Of a DNA stretch of 64,000 nucleotides, positions 52,134 to 61,312 are shown in pieces (the first letter of the stretch is position 1; the number at the start of each line of letters is the position of its first letter). A program made the position numbers and the translations under genes. The DNA is taken from NCBI RefSeq assembly GCF_900169565.1, contig NZ_LT828648.1, positions 2,172,876 through 2,236,875 on the forward strand. Direction: 5' to 3'. This DNA comes from Nitrospira japonica (lineage in GTDB: Bacteria; Nitrospirota; Nitrospiria; Nitrospirales; Nitrospiraceae). The notes under the pieces were generated by a model. The model was given only the letters and a program-made list of their open reading frames with translations. It ran no database searches and had not been told where the DNA came from.

Positions 52134-52790
52134 ATGCGCGTGGTATTTCTCGGAGCGCCGGGCGTCGGCAAGGGTACTCAGGCGGATCGAGTCGCCGCAG
52201 CGTCCAAGAGCGTGAAGCTCTCCACCGGCGACCTGCTGCGTGAAGCGGTGAGAAATCAAACGACGCTGGGCCGCGAGGCCAAGGGTTATATGGACCAGGG
52301 TAAGCTGGTTCCCGATAGCGTGGTCATCGGGTTGGTCCGTGAAAAGCTCGCCGACCTTAGCGGTGCGAACGGTTTCATACTCGACGGGTTTCCGCGGACG
52401 GTCGTGCAGGCCGAGGAGTTGAATCGCGTGCTGGCGTCTGCAAATACGCCTCTCGATCGCGTGGTCAACTTTCAGGTCTCCAGGGAGGACGTGGTTCGGC
52501 GCTTGAGCGGGCGACGAAGTTGTCCCAAGTGCCAAGCGACGTTCCATGTAGACTTCGCTCCGTCTAAAAAGGGGAACGTGTGTGACCGGTGCGGTGAGCC
52601 GTTGGTGCAGCGTAGCGACGACCGGCCGGAAGCCATCGAAACGCGGCTCAAGGTATACGAAGAACAAACGGCTCCGCTGATCCGGTATTATCGCGAGCGG
52701 CAACTTCTGTCGGAACTCGACGGATCCGGCTCGGTGGACGCGGTATTTGAAGGGTTATCTCGGGTTCTGGCTCCTTACAGGCCGACATGA
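52134..52790 (+). CDS. adk: adenylate kinase
   Basis: This 218-residue enzyme interconverts AMP + ATP and two ADP. It has the P-loop GAPGVGKGT (7-15), NMP-binding region (KLSTGDLLREAV), DGFPRT (84-89) and a long LID with four cysteines (Cys130, Cys133, Cys150, Cys153) as in the zinc form. From ATG 52134; a longer frame overlaps secY. It overlaps map by 4 bases. The secY-adk-map-infA order is common in bacteria. Confidence 0.98.
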   Translation: MRVVFLGAPGVGKGTQADRVAAASKSVKLSTGDLLREAVRNQTTLGREAKGYMDQGKLVPDSVVIGLVREKLADLSGANGFILDGFPRTVVQAEELNRVLASANTPLDRVVNFQVSREDVVRRLSGRRSCPKCQATFHVDFAPSKKGNVCDRCGEPLVQRSDDRPEAIETRLKVYEEQTAPLIRYYRERQLLSELDGSGSVDAVFEGLSRVLAPYRPT

Positions 52791-53536
52791 TCATTCTGAA
52801 GACGCCAGAGGAAGTTGCCCTGATGGCAAAGGCGTCGAGAGTGGTGGCGGAAGCGCTGGAGGTTCTGAAGAAAGCGGTCAAGCCCGGGGTCACCACGGAT
52901 GAATTGGACCGGCTGGCTGAAGCTGAAATTCGTGCCCGCGGTGCGCAGCCGGCGTTCAAGGGGTATCGAAATTATCCCAAGACGCTTTGTGCGTCGGTGA
53001 ACGAACAAGTCGTGCACGGCATTCCCTCCAAACGAGTGCTGAAGGAGGGAGACATCGTCGGACTGGATCTTGGCGCGATCGTCGAAGGGTTCTACGGGGA
53101 CTCCGCCGTGACCGTCGGGGTCGGCCAGGTAGAGGACGGCGCGGCGAAATTGGTTCGCGTGACGGAAGAAGCGCTCGCCTTGGGTATCGAACAAGCGGTG
53201 GTGGGAAATCGGTTGTCCGACATATCCCACGCGGTTCAGCGCCATGTCGAGGCGGCCGGGTATTCAGTGGTTACGGAATTTGTCGGACACGGGATCGGCC
53301 GGCAACTGCATGAGGAACCGCAAGTTCCGAACTATGGCAAGCCCGGGCAGGGACCGCGGTTGCAGCACGGGATGGTCCTCGCCATCGAGCCCATGGTCAA
53401 CATGGGACGGGCAGCGGTCAGAGTGCTGGACGATCGATGGACGGCGGTGACGGTGGACGGCAGTCTGTCGGCGCATTTTGAGCATACGATCGCCGTTCAG
53501 CCAGAGGGGCCGGCGAAGGTTCTTAGTCGATTGTAG
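52787..53536 (+). CDS. map: methionine aminopeptidase type I
   Basis: This 249-residue metalloenzyme removes the N-terminal Met. The metal ligands are present: Asp in [17 protein letters not shown], His in [16 protein letters not shown], Glu in AIEPMVNMG and Glu in [10 protein letters not shown]. It overlaps adk by 4 bases. It is the standard short type Ia form without extra N-terminal zinc domain. infA follows 43 bases later. Confidence 0.98.
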   Translation: MIILKTPEEVALMAKASRVVAEALEVLKKAVKPGVTTDELDRLAEAEIRARGAQPAFKGYRNYPKTLCASVNEQVVHGIPSKRVLKEGDIVGLDLGAIVEGFYGDSAVTVGVGQVEDGAAKLVRVTEEALALGIEQAVVGNRLSDISHAVQRHVEAAGYSVVTEFVGHGIGRQLHEEPQVPNYGKPGQGPRLQHGMVLAIEPMVNMGRAAVRVLDDRWTAVTVDGSLSAHFEHTIAVQPEGPAKVLSRL

Positions 53537-53579
53537 AAGAGCCGTTCGGCGAGACATCGGGAGAAAGGATACGAGGTTC

Positions 53580-53798
53580 GTGCCCAAGGAAGACATCATC
53601 GAGATTCAGGGGACCGTGGCTGAAACCTTACCGAACGCGATGTTTCGTGTGCAACTCGAGAACGGTCACAAGATTCTGGCGCACATTTCAGGAAAGATGC
53701 GCATGCATTTTATTCGCATCCTGCCCGGCGATAAAGTCACGGTGGAAATGTCTCCGTACGATTTAACGCGCGGGCGCATTACGTATCGGTTCAAGTAG
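53580..53798 (+). CDS. infA: translation initiation factor IF-1
   Basis: From GTG 53580 this is the normal 72-residue OB-fold protein ([40 protein letters not shown], ending GRITYRFK). A longer frame to 53478 lies over map. GGGAGAAAGGA lies upstream. It closes the A site during initiation. rpmJ follows 16 bases after the stop. Confidence 0.97.
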   Translation: MPKEDIIEIQGTVAETLPNAMFRVQLENGHKILAHISGKMRMHFIRILPGDKVTVEMSPYDLTRGRITYRFK

Positions 53799-53814
53799 GA
53801 GCATCGGAAGAGCT

Positions 53815-53928
53815 ATGAAAGTGAAATCGTCCGTCAAGCCGATCTGTGCGAAGTGCAAGGTGGTCAGACGCCGGGGCGTCGTGCGGATCCTCTGCGAGAA
53901 TCCGCGGCATAAACAACGGCAAGGATAG
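53815..53928 (+). CDS. rpmJ: 50S ribosomal protein L36
   Basis: This 37-residue protein ([20 protein letters not shown], ending NPRHKQRQG) is too short for most gene finders. It keeps the zinc ligands Cys11, Cys14, Cys27 and His32. It lies between infA and rpsM, the usual place, with a GGAGCATCGGAAGAG region upstream of ATG 53815. Confidence 0.95.
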   Translation: MKVKSSVKPICAKCKVVRRRGVVRILCENPRHKQRQG

Positions 53929-53987
53929 GCCTGAGGCGGGTCGTCCTGCTTCTCGCACCAGTGAGTCAGTAAGCAAACGGAGTACAT

Positions 53988-54383
53988 ATGGCTAGAATCG
54001 CCGGAGTGGATTTGCCCAGAGAGAAACGGTCGGATATCGGCCTGACTTATGTGTTCGGCATCGGCCGGGCCGCTGCCCGGACTATTCTCGATAAGGCCGG
54101 AATCGACGGAGCCGTCCGTGTGAAGGATCTCAGTGAAGACCAAATCGTAAAGATCCGCGAGATCATCGATCAGGAGTATCAGGTCGAGGGTGATCTCCGG
54201 AAGACCTTTTCGATGAACATCAAGCGCTTGATCGATACCGGCACCTATCGCGGGTTGCGTCATCGCAAAGGGCTGCCCGTTCGCGGTCAGCGCTCAAAGA
54301 CCAATGCGAGAACCCGCAAGGGGCGTCGCGCAGGAGTCGGAAGCAAGCCGAGACCGGCAGCTCGTCCGGCCTCCACCACTTAA
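53988..54383 (+). CDS. rpsM: 30S ribosomal protein S13
   Basis: This 131-residue head protein shows [33 protein letters not shown] and the C-terminal [23 protein letters not shown], which contacts the P-site tRNA. Its last ~15 residues are more variable ([17 protein letters not shown]). It starts the alpha cluster; rpsK follows 24 bases later. Confidence 0.97.
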   Translation: MARIAGVDLPREKRSDIGLTYVFGIGRAAARTILDKAGIDGAVRVKDLSEDQIVKIREIIDQEYQVEGDLRKTFSMNIKRLIDTGTYRGLRHRKGLPVRGQRSKTNARTRKGRRAGVGSKPRPAARPASTT

Positions 54384-54407
54384 TCCATTCGCGGCAAAGG
54401 GACTTCC

Positions 54408-54791
54408 ATGAGTGTAAAAAAAGGGAAGAAGAAGGAACGACGGATCGTCCAGAGCGGGATCGCGCATGTGCAGGCCTCGTTCAATAACACCATCGTGACG
54501 ATCACCGATATGAGCGGCAATACCGTCGTCTGGGCGAGCGCCGGCAATCAAGGATTCAAGGGGTCGCGCAAGAGCACGCCATTCGCCGCGCAACGCGCAG
54601 GTGAAGCCGCCGCTCGAAAGGCGATGGAAAGCGGAATGCGTCAGGTCGACGTCTACGTGAACGGCCCGGGCTCCGGCCGCGAATCGGCGATTCGCTCGCT
54701 CCAAGGAGCGGGGCTTCGGATCAATCTCATTCGTGATGTGACGCCTATTCCGCACAACGGATGCAGGCCGCCGAAGCGCCGTCGCGTATAA
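54408..54791 (+). CDS. rpsK: 30S ribosomal protein S11
   Basis: This 127-residue platform protein shows [45 protein letters not shown] and ends in the usual [20 protein letters not shown]. It follows S13 by 24 bases. An 81-base gap with a short hairpin separates it from S4. Confidence 0.98.
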   Translation: MSVKKGKKKERRIVQSGIAHVQASFNNTIVTITDMSGNTVVWASAGNQGFKGSRKSTPFAAQRAGEAAARKAMESGMRQVDVYVNGPGSGRESAIRSLQGAGLRINLIRDVTPIPHNGCRPPKRRRV

Positions 54792-54832
54792 AGCGGCATG
54801 AGCGGTGCTGGAAGTTAAAGACAAGCATGTGA

Positions 54833-54853
54833 GGACACCGACAGTTGGTGTCC
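54833..54853 (+). promoter_or_regulatory. 7-bp hairpin before rpsD
   Basis: GGACACC (54833-54839) and GGTGTCC (54847-54853) are exact inverse complements around a 7-base loop. The rpsD ribosome-binding site GGAGGT follows 7 bases after the stem. S4 is a known repressor of its operon in other bacteria, so a role in translation control is possible but unproven. Confidence 0.45.
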
Positions 54854-54872
54854 GGTAACCGGAGGTAGAGAA

Positions 54873-55499
54873 GTGGCAAAGTATCGAGGTCCTGTCTGTC
54901 GGTTGTGCCGGCGTGAGGGGGAGAAGCTGTTTCTGAAAGGCTCCCGCTGCATGACGGAGAAGTGTGCCATCGAGCGGCGCAGCTATCCGCCAGGCCAACA
55001 CGGGCAGGGGCGGCAGCGTACGTCGGACTACAGCCTCCAGCTTCGGGAAAAACAGAAATTACGGCGGATTTATGGGTTGCAGGAACGGCAGTTCCGGGGC
55101 GTCTTTGAACGGGCCGAGCGGCAGACGGGCGTCACCGGCGAAGCGCTGCTGCGCCTGCTCGAATCACGACTCGACAACGTGGCCTATCGACTTGGCTTCG
55201 GTGCGTCGCGACGTGAAGCGCGCCAGCTGGTGAGCCACGGTCATGTGACGGTCAACGGCCGGAAACTGAATGTCCCCGGCGCACTGGTTCGGGCCGGAGA
55301 CGTGGTGGCCGTGCGTGAGCGAAGCCGAAATTTGGTCACCATCCAGGCGGCGTTGGAATCGGTCGATGGTCGGGGCGTACCGGAGTGGCTGGAATTGGAC
55401 AAGGCCGGCTTTACGGGCACGGTCCGCGCCCTTCCGACGAAGGATCAGATTACATTGCCGGTTAACGAGCAGATGGTCGTCGAACTCTATTCACGGTAA
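54873..55499 (+). CDS. rpsD: 30S ribosomal protein S4
   Basis: This 208-residue protein starts at GTG 54873 with a perfect GGAGGT upstream ([22 protein letters not shown]). The N-terminal Cys-containing zinc-like region, the helical domain ([21 protein letters not shown]) and the S4 RNA-binding motif ([34 protein letters not shown]) are all present. It nucleates 30S assembly. Confidence 0.98.
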   Translation: MAKYRGPVCRLCRREGEKLFLKGSRCMTEKCAIERRSYPPGQHGQGRQRTSDYSLQLREKQKLRRIYGLQERQFRGVFERAERQTGVTGEALLRLLESRLDNVAYRLGFGASRREARQLVSHGHVTVNGRKLNVPGALVRAGDVVAVRERSRNLVTIQAALESVDGRGVPEWLELDKAGFTGTVRALPTKDQITLPVNEQMVVELYSR

Positions 55500-55579
55500 C
55501 GATGACTTCATACGGCGCCGCTCCCCTGCAGAATGCTTCGCCGGGGTCATGCAGGCGCTGACACGATGAAGGGGGACTC

Positions 55580-56581
55580 ATGATTAAAGCGATGAAGGAC
55601 TTCCAGATCCCGTTGCGGGTCGAAGTCGACAAAGAAACCATGTCTCCGACGTTCGGTCGGTTTTCGACCGAGGCCTTTGAGCGGGGATTTGGGACGACGG
55701 TAGGCAACGCGTTGCGACGGGTACTGCTTTCTTCGTTGACCGGTGCAGCCGTCACGACCGTGAAGATCGAAGGGGTCTTGCACGAGTTTTCTACGATTCC
55801 CGGCGTGACCGAGGACGTCACCTCGATCATCCTGAACGTGAAGGGACTTCGGTTGGCGCTCCATACCGACAAGCCCAAGACCATCCGTCTCAAGAAAAAG
55901 GGACCGGGCGAAGCGAAAGGCTCGGACATCGTTCATGACGCCGACATCACGATTCTGACCCCGAATCTCCATATCGCCACGTTGGATAAGGACGCGACAT
56001 TGGATATGGAAATGACGGTGAAGCACGGCCGTGGATATGTGCCGGCTGAGCGCAACAAGGAAGAGGGCTTGCCCATCGGCGTGATTGCGATTGATTCTAT
56101 TTTTTCGCCCATCAAGCGAGTTAACTTTCAGGTTGAAAATGCCCGCGTGGGGCGCATGACCGATTATGACAAGCTGACTTTGGAAGTTTGGACCGACGGA
56201 ACGATCTCGCCGCGGGATGCGCTATCGACGGCCGCTGGAATTTTGCGGGATCACGTCGACATTTTCATCAATCCCGAAGCACGGGTGGAAGGCCGTGGGG
56301 AACTGGCCGGTGAAGATGCGCAACGCGAGATCAACAAGAACCTGTTCCGTAGCGTCAACGAGCTGGAACTGTCCGTCCGGGCGGCCAACTGCCTGAAAAA
56401 TGCCAACATCAAGACGATCGCCGATCTGGTGCAGAAGACGGAAGCGGAGATGCTGAAGACCAAGAACTTCGGCAAGAAGTCTCTGAATGAGATCAAGGAA
56501 ATCCTGACCGAAATGGGATTGGGCCTGGGGGTGAAGCTGGACGCATTGCCCTCAAACGGCAATCCCAAGCCGATCGAATAA
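55580..56581 (+). CDS. rpoA: RNA polymerase alpha subunit
   Basis: This 333-residue subunit has the N-terminal dimerisation domain (FTTVGNALRRVLLSSLTGAAVT, with the usual GTTVGNALRR variant) and the C-terminal domain (LELSVRAANCLKNANIKTIADLVQKTE, GKKSLNEIKEILTEMGLGLG), which contacts UP elements and activators. GGGGGAC lies before ATG 55580. rplQ follows 16 bases after the stop. Confidence 0.98.
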   Translation: MIKAMKDFQIPLRVEVDKETMSPTFGRFSTEAFERGFGTTVGNALRRVLLSSLTGAAVTTVKIEGVLHEFSTIPGVTEDVTSIILNVKGLRLALHTDKPKTIRLKKKGPGEAKGSDIVHDADITILTPNLHIATLDKDATLDMEMTVKHGRGYVPAERNKEEGLPIGVIAIDSIFSPIKRVNFQVENARVGRMTDYDKLTLEVWTDGTISPRDALSTAAGILRDHVDIFINPEARVEGRGELAGEDAQREINKNLFRSVNELELSVRAANCLKNANIKTIADLVQKTEAEMLKTKNFGKKSLNEIKEILTEMGLGLGVKLDALPSNGNPKPIE

Positions 56582-56597
56582 CGAAGAAGAGGGAACC

Positions 56598-57008
56598 GTG
56601 CGGCACAGAAAAAAAGGCAGACAACTCGGTCGACAGACCAAGCATCGCTGGGCGTTGTTCAGAAGTCTGGTCACGTCGTTGCTCGAACACGAGCGGATCG
56701 AAACGACGGAAGCCAAGGCGAAGGAAATCCGTGGGTTTACCGACCGCATGATTACGCTCGGCAAAGACGGTTCGTTGCCAGCTCGCAGACGGGCCCTCAG
56801 CTTTCTCCGAAGCAAGGCGGTCGTCACGAAGCTCTTCAGCGACGTCGCGACGCGATTTAAGGATCGGCCGGGCGGTTATACCAGGATGGTGAAGACCAGG
56901 AGGCGGATTGGTGATGCCGCCGAATTGGTCGCGATCGAATTGGTGTCCCGCACCGAGGCGCCGGCCGCGAAACCAGCTTCTCCGGCCACTCCAGCCGAGA
57001 AATCCTAG
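56598..57008 (+). CDS. rplQ: 50S ribosomal protein L17
   Basis: This 136-residue protein starts at GTG 56598 (RHRKKGRQLGRQTKHRWALFRSLVTSLLEHERIETTEAKAKEIR) with GAAGAGGGA upstream. It ends with a variable, Ala/Pro-rich tail (ASPATPAEKS). It is the last gene of the long ribosomal cluster; a probable terminator follows 11 bases after its stop. Confidence 0.97.
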   Translation: MRHRKKGRQLGRQTKHRWALFRSLVTSLLEHERIETTEAKAKEIRGFTDRMITLGKDGSLPARRRALSFLRSKAVVTKLFSDVATRFKDRPGGYTRMVKTRRRIGDAAELVAIELVSRTEAPAAKPASPATPAEKS

Positions 57009-57018
57009 TTCAGTAACA

Positions 57019-57060
57019 GGTCGCTGGGACTCTCCTGAGTTCCAGCGGCCCGTTGTCTTT
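57019..57060 (+). terminator. probable terminator of the ribosomal-protein supercluster
   Basis: Bases 57019-57029 (GGTCGCTGGGA) can pair with 57040-57050 (TTCCAGCGGCC) over 11 positions with two G-U pairs and a 10-base loop. A T-rich stretch (TTGTCTTT) follows. It is the only such structure after the long cluster. Confidence 0.6.
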
Positions 57061-57209
57061 ACATCAAGCGCTCCACAAACATCAGATATCGTTCGTGCGC
57101 CGGGTTCTCGGCGAAACGGTTCATCCGCCAGGGGAGAAGTTTACTTGCTCTGATCCGAATGCTACTATCGTGCCAGTAACCGTTCTGAGTTGGGAGCAAG
57201 ATATCTAAC

Positions 57210-57779
57210 GTGTGGAGAACGCTGGCGCAGCGAGGCCTTCTCGGGTTGAGCGTTGTGTTGGCCTGTTATCTTGTCTACCTCCTTATGACCAATTCGACCG
57301 CCGCGCCTCCACCGACGAGACAGACCGGCGGGATGGATCAGGCCGACGCCACCATCTCCCGCTTCACCTTCACGCAAACCAAAGGCGACAAGGTACAGTG
57401 GCAGGTGGACGCCAAGCAGGCCCGGTTATTTGAACAGAAAAAACAGGCCCTCCTCGATACGGTCGCCGTCACACTCTTCGGACAGGCGGGTAAGGAACTC
57501 ACCGTAGAAGGCGATGAAGGCACACTCAACACGGACACGAAGAATTTTATCTTGGCCAACCGGCTCGAGCCGCTGGTCCTCCGCACGCAGAGCGGGTATA
57601 CCATCTATACGAATCATTTGTCCTGGACCGATGCAACGAGGGAGATTCGAACGGGCGATCCTGTCCGGATCGTCGGACACGGACTGGACGTAACCGGTGT
57701 CGGCTTGTTGGGTCATATGGACCGGGAAGAATTCGAAGTGCTCGAGGACGTGCATGTTGAAGTGTCTCCTGTTTCTTAG
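57210..57779 (+). CDS. lptC: LPS export protein LptC
   Basis: This 189-residue bitopic protein starts at GTG 57210. An N-terminal membrane helix (about 8-28, GLLGLSVVLACYLVYLLM) is followed by a periplasmic beta-jellyroll of the LptC/OstA type (FTQTKGDKVQWQVDAKQARLFE, LTVEGDEGTLNTDTKNFIL). It moves lipopolysaccharide from LptBFG to LptA. It overlaps lptA by 26 bases, which supports the lptC-lptA-lptB order. Confidence 0.86.
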   Translation: MWRTLAQRGLLGLSVVLACYLVYLLMTNSTAAPPPTRQTGGMDQADATISRFTFTQTKGDKVQWQVDAKQARLFEQKKQALLDTVAVTLFGQAGKELTVEGDEGTLNTDTKNFILANRLEPLVLRTQSGYTIYTNHLSWTDATREIRTGDPVRIVGHGLDVTGVGLLGHMDREEFEVLEDVHVEVSPVS

Positions 57780-58314
57780 CGTTGCGCTCGCCGGTGTCGT
57801 TGTTGCCGCTCATCCGTCGCTGGCTGCCCCGGTGACTGCGGGCGCCGATCAGACTGTCAGTACGACCATCACGTCAAAAAAGATGACCGTCAAGAATCAG
57901 GACAGCCAGGCGATTTTCGAGGGGACGGTCGTATTGACGCGCGGTACCTTGGTGGTCTATTCCGATCGGATGATCGTCTCATTCGGCTCCGCGCAATCCA
58001 ACGGAACCGAGGATCGGAAAGGTCGGGAGACGGCATCGCCGCGAAAAGGGCCGGACACGGTTTCGAACCGGGCGGTGAATAGGATCGAAGCGATCGGCCG
58101 TGTGAAAATCGAGCGCGACAGCGGAAACGCCACCTGTGAAAAAGCGGTGTATTATCGAGAAGAGGATAAGATCGTTCTGACCGGATCGCCTGTGGCCTGG
58201 GAAAAAGGAACCAGAGTGAGCGGGAAGCAGATTACCATGTTTCTGGCCGAGGATCGGAGCGTCGTTGAAGGGGGTTCTCACGTGCGGATCGAGCCCGAGG
58301 GGGAAGCCAAGTGA
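57754..58314 (+). CDS. lptA: LPS transport periplasmic protein LptA
   Basis: From ATG 57754 this is a 186-residue protein with a signal peptide ([24 protein letters not shown]) and an OstA/LptA beta-taco domain ([73 protein letters not shown]). It forms the periplasmic bridge for lipopolysaccharide. A 20-residue insert ([20 protein letters not shown]) interrupts the repeat. It ends in a GTGA overlap with lptB. Confidence 0.9.
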   Translation: MLKCLLFLSVALAGVVVAAHPSLAAPVTAGADQTVSTTITSKKMTVKNQDSQAIFEGTVVLTRGTLVVYSDRMIVSFGSAQSNGTEDRKGRETASPRKGPDTVSNRAVNRIEAIGRVKIERDSGNATCEKAVYYREEDKIVLTGSPVAWEKGTRVSGKQITMFLAEDRSVVEGGSHVRIEPEGEAK

Positions 58315-59093
58315 CCGAAGTGGCGCACGCGTCTGCGACAGCGTCCACCGCTGCCGGATCCGGGTCTCGAAAGACCGCTCTTCAGGCCACGGGATTGATG
58401 AAGAGCTTTCGTTCGCGGAAAGTCGTCAAAGGGGTGTCCGTGGAAGTTCACGCCGGCGAAGTCGTCGGTCTGCTTGGACCGAACGGAGCAGGCAAAACGA
58501 CGATTTTCGACATGATGGTGGGGCTCACACAGCCGGACGAAGGGACGATTACACTGGATGGTGAGCCTCTGACGAGCTTGCCCATGTATAAACGCGCCCG
58601 CAAAGGGATTGGGTATCTCCCGCAGGAATCGTCGATTTTCCGGCGTTTGTCCGTCGAGGACAATATTCTGGCTATTCTCGAAATGCTGGATTACTCTCGG
58701 TCGGAGCGGGCCGAGCGTGTGGAGATCTTGCTAAAGGAGCTGGATCTCGGACATATTCGGACGAGCATGGCCTATGCGTTGTCCGGTGGCGAACGTCGGC
58801 GGCTCGAAATTACCAGGGCGTTGGCGACCAATCCCTCGTTCATGTTGCTGGACGAGCCGTTTGCCGGGATCGATCCTATCGCCGTGGCGGACATTCAGCA
58901 GATCATCACTCGGCTGAAGGAAAAGGGCATCGGGATCCTCATCACCGATCACAACGTTCAGGAAACGCTTTCCATAACGGATCGTGCGTACATCATCAAT
59001 GAGGGCTTGATTCTGGAGGCAGGGTCCCCCGAAGCTATTGTGAGAAGTGAAACGGCCAGAGCTGTCTATCTCGGCGATCGATTCAAGTTATAA
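58311..59093 (+). CDS. lptB: LPS export ABC transporter ATPase LptB
   Basis: This 260-residue ATPase starts at GTG 58311, overlapping lptA by 4 bases. An N-terminal stretch of ~22 Ala/Ser/Thr-rich residues precedes the usual start. Walker A is GPNGAGKT (56-63), the Q-loop [17 protein letters not shown] is typical of LptB, the signature is [17 protein letters not shown] and Walker [12 protein letters not shown]. It powers lipopolysaccharide extraction with LptF/LptG, which are not in the window. rpoN follows 12 bases later. Confidence 0.96.
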   Translation: MTEVAHASATASTAAGSGSRKTALQATGLMKSFRSRKVVKGVSVEVHAGEVVGLLGPNGAGKTTIFDMMVGLTQPDEGTITLDGEPLTSLPMYKRARKGIGYLPQESSIFRRLSVEDNILAILEMLDYSRSERAERVEILLKELDLGHIRTSMAYALSGGERRRLEITRALATNPSFMLLDEPFAGIDPIAVADIQQIITRLKEKGIGILITDHNVQETLSITDRAYIINEGLILEAGSPEAIVRSETARAVYLGDRFKL

Positions 59094-59105
59094 GGAACGA
59101 ATACG

Positions 59106-60629
59106 GTGTCGATGAAACTGCGACTTGACCTGAAGCTCAGCCAAAAGCTCATCATGACGCCGCAATTGCAGCAGGCGATCAAGCTGCTGCAATTGTCACG
59201 ATTGGAACTGCAGCAAAGTCTTGTGCAGCATTTGATGGACAATCCGATGCTGGACGAGTTGCCGGCCGAAGCCGAGGAAAATGAAGGAAGCTCCGCCGAC
59301 GAACAGGGGGAAGATGCCGCCGCCTCCGCATCCAGCAATTCCGAGACGGCCGAGTCCGAGGAATCGACCCCTGAAGAACGCGACACCCCCGACGAAGCTT
59401 CAGCGGCAGGCTGGGAGGAATATTTCCAGACCGACCGACGGACGGGAAGCGGCGAGCGGCAGTCCTCGTCATCCGACGACTTTCCTTCGTATGAACAGAA
59501 CATGCGGAAGGCCACGTCTCTTGAGGACCATCTGCTCTGGCAGCTGTCTCTGTCCGGCTTGTCCGAACAACAGAAGGTCATCGGCCGGTTGCTGATCGGC
59601 AATCTTGACGACGACGGCTATCTGCGCATGCCCCTGTCGGAAGTCATCAGCGGAACCGAGTTTGCCGAAGCGGAAGTCGAATCGGTGCTCAAGGACATTC
59701 AGACCTTCGATCCAACGGGGGTCGGCGCCCGTGACTTGCCGGAATGTCTCCTCCTACAATTGGGACACCTGGGTCGAAGCCCCATCGGCTCGTTGGGAGC
59801 ACGTCCTGGCGCATTGAAGGGGTCGATCATCGAGGCGATCATCCTTCACCATCTTAAAGATCTCGAGAAGAAGCAATATGCCCGAGTGGCCAAAGCTCTC
59901 GACGTAACGATAGAGGAAGTGTTACAGGCCACAAAAGTGATCGAGGGGCTCGAACCGAAGCCGGGCCGTCCCTTCGACAATACCCAGAATTATGTCATTG
60001 TGCCGGACGTTTTCGTCGTGAAGAACGAAGGAGAATGGGTCGTATTGCTCAATGACGACGGCCTCCCCCGCATGAGGATCAGCCCGTACTACAAACAGCT
60101 CATGGCTTCCGGGCAAAGCGGATCCACTGAAACAAAGGCGTACCTGGACGAACGTCTCCGCGCCGCCCAATGGGTGATCCGCAGCATCGAACAGCGCAAC
60201 AAGACCATCGTCAAGGTCGTTTCCAGCATCGTCAAGTTCCAGGAGCAGTTCTTCGAACACGGGGTGCAGTACCTGAAACCGTTGGTGCTCAAGCAGGTTG
60301 CCGAGGACATCGGTATGCACGAGTCGACCATCAGCAGGGTGACGGCGAACAAGTATATGTATTGTCCGCAAGGCATGCTGGAACTCAAGTTCTTCTTCAA
60401 TGCGGGCTTGCAGCGTGCGGATCAACCGAGCGATATGCTCTCGTCCGTGACCGTACGTGAAATGATCCGCAAGATGGTTGCAGCCGAGGATGCCCGCCAC
60501 CCGTTGAAAGATGAGGAAATCGCCGCACGTCTCCGTGAGCAACAGGTGCTGATCGCCCGACGAACGGTTGCGAAGTACCGGGCAGAGGAGAACATTCCTC
60601 CTGCGACGCAACGCAAACAGTTTTTCTAG
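59106..60629 (+). CDS. rpoN: RNA polymerase sigma-54 factor
   Basis: This 507-residue sigma factor starts at GTG 59106 (or ATG 59112). It has region I (LRLDLKLSQKLIMTPQLQQAIKLLQLSRLELQQ), an acidic region II (~55-110), the core-binding region III (PEAEVESVLKDIQTFDPTGVGARDLPECLLLQ), the DNA-binding helix-turn-helix (MHESTISRVTANKYMYCPQG) and the RpoN box ARRTVAKYR. It directs polymerase to promoters opened by NtrC-type activators such as the 1324 gene. Its place behind lptB and before hpf is typical. Confidence 0.98.
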   Translation: MSMKLRLDLKLSQKLIMTPQLQQAIKLLQLSRLELQQSLVQHLMDNPMLDELPAEAEENEGSSADEQGEDAAASASSNSETAESEESTPEERDTPDEASAAGWEEYFQTDRRTGSGERQSSSSDDFPSYEQNMRKATSLEDHLLWQLSLSGLSEQQKVIGRLLIGNLDDDGYLRMPLSEVISGTEFAEAEVESVLKDIQTFDPTGVGARDLPECLLLQLGHLGRSPIGSLGARPGALKGSIIEAIILHHLKDLEKKQYARVAKALDVTIEEVLQATKVIEGLEPKPGRPFDNTQNYVIVPDVFVVKNEGEWVVLLNDDGLPRMRISPYYKQLMASGQSGSTETKAYLDERLRAAQWVIRSIEQRNKTIVKVVSSIVKFQEQFFEHGVQYLKPLVLKQVAEDIGMHESTISRVTANKYMYCPQGMLELKFFFNAGLQRADQPSDMLSSVTVREMIRKMVAAEDARHPLKDEEIAARLREQQVLIARRTVAKYRAEENIPPATQRKQFF

Positions 60630-60791
60630 GCAATGGGACGCAAGCCGCACGGTCATCCCAGTCGGATGCCCGATGCCTAATTCCGGCCGGCCGACGAACA
60701 TCATGTGTCTTATAGTCGTGGGCCGTTCTGTGGTCGCCCTTCCCAGCACCCGCCACATCAGCCAAGATGAATCACCAATAGGAGCAGCTGC

Positions 60792-61298
60792 ATGAAGATT
60801 ACAGGCAGGCATTTGGTCATAACTCCCGCGCTCAAACGTCATATCCGCGAAAAGTTCGAACGGTTGGATCGATACGGGGTGCTGCTGGATCGCATGCAGA
60901 TCACGCTCGGCGTGAATAAGCTGCAGCACACGGCGGAGGCGCTCTGTTCCGTGAATAGAAAACAGTTCCAGGCCAAGACGTCAACTCGTGAAATGTACAT
61001 GACGATCGACCAATTGGTTGATCGGCTTGAAACACAAATTCGCAAGTACAAGGAGCGGCGGACGGAGCATAAAGGGAAAAAGTCGGCGGCCCGCCGGGTG
61101 CCGTTCGTGCCTCCTGATTCGGTCGAACAGGACATAGAGGTCGTGCGGCCAAAAGTTTCCGTCCTGTCCCGCGCCGCGGCGTCAAGCCGCCTGGACGATC
61201 TGCCCGGCTCGATCATGGTGTTTACATGCGCCGAGTCTGGGAAGCTGCAGATCTTGAGAAGAGCCGAGAGCGGCAAGATCGTGCTCATCGATCCATAA
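60792..61298 (+). CDS. hpf: ribosome hibernation-promoting factor
   Basis: This 168-residue protein has the HPF/RaiA domain (MKITGRHLVITPALKRHIREKFERLDRY, AKTSTREMYMTIDQLVDRLETQIRKYKERR). A linker (115-135) leads to a C-terminal segment (SIMVFTCAESGKLQILRRAESGKIVLIDP) that resembles the dimerisation domain of long HPF. Long HPF forms 100S ribosome dimers alone. It begins 162 bases after rpoN, the usual rpoN-hpf arrangement. Confidence 0.88.
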   Translation: MKITGRHLVITPALKRHIREKFERLDRYGVLLDRMQITLGVNKLQHTAEALCSVNRKQFQAKTSTREMYMTIDQLVDRLETQIRKYKERRTEHKGKKSAARRVPFVPPDSVEQDIEVVRPKVSVLSRAAASSRLDDLPGSIMVFTCAESGKLQILRRAESGKIVLIDP

Positions 61299-61312
61299 GA
61301 CAAGAGTCTGTG

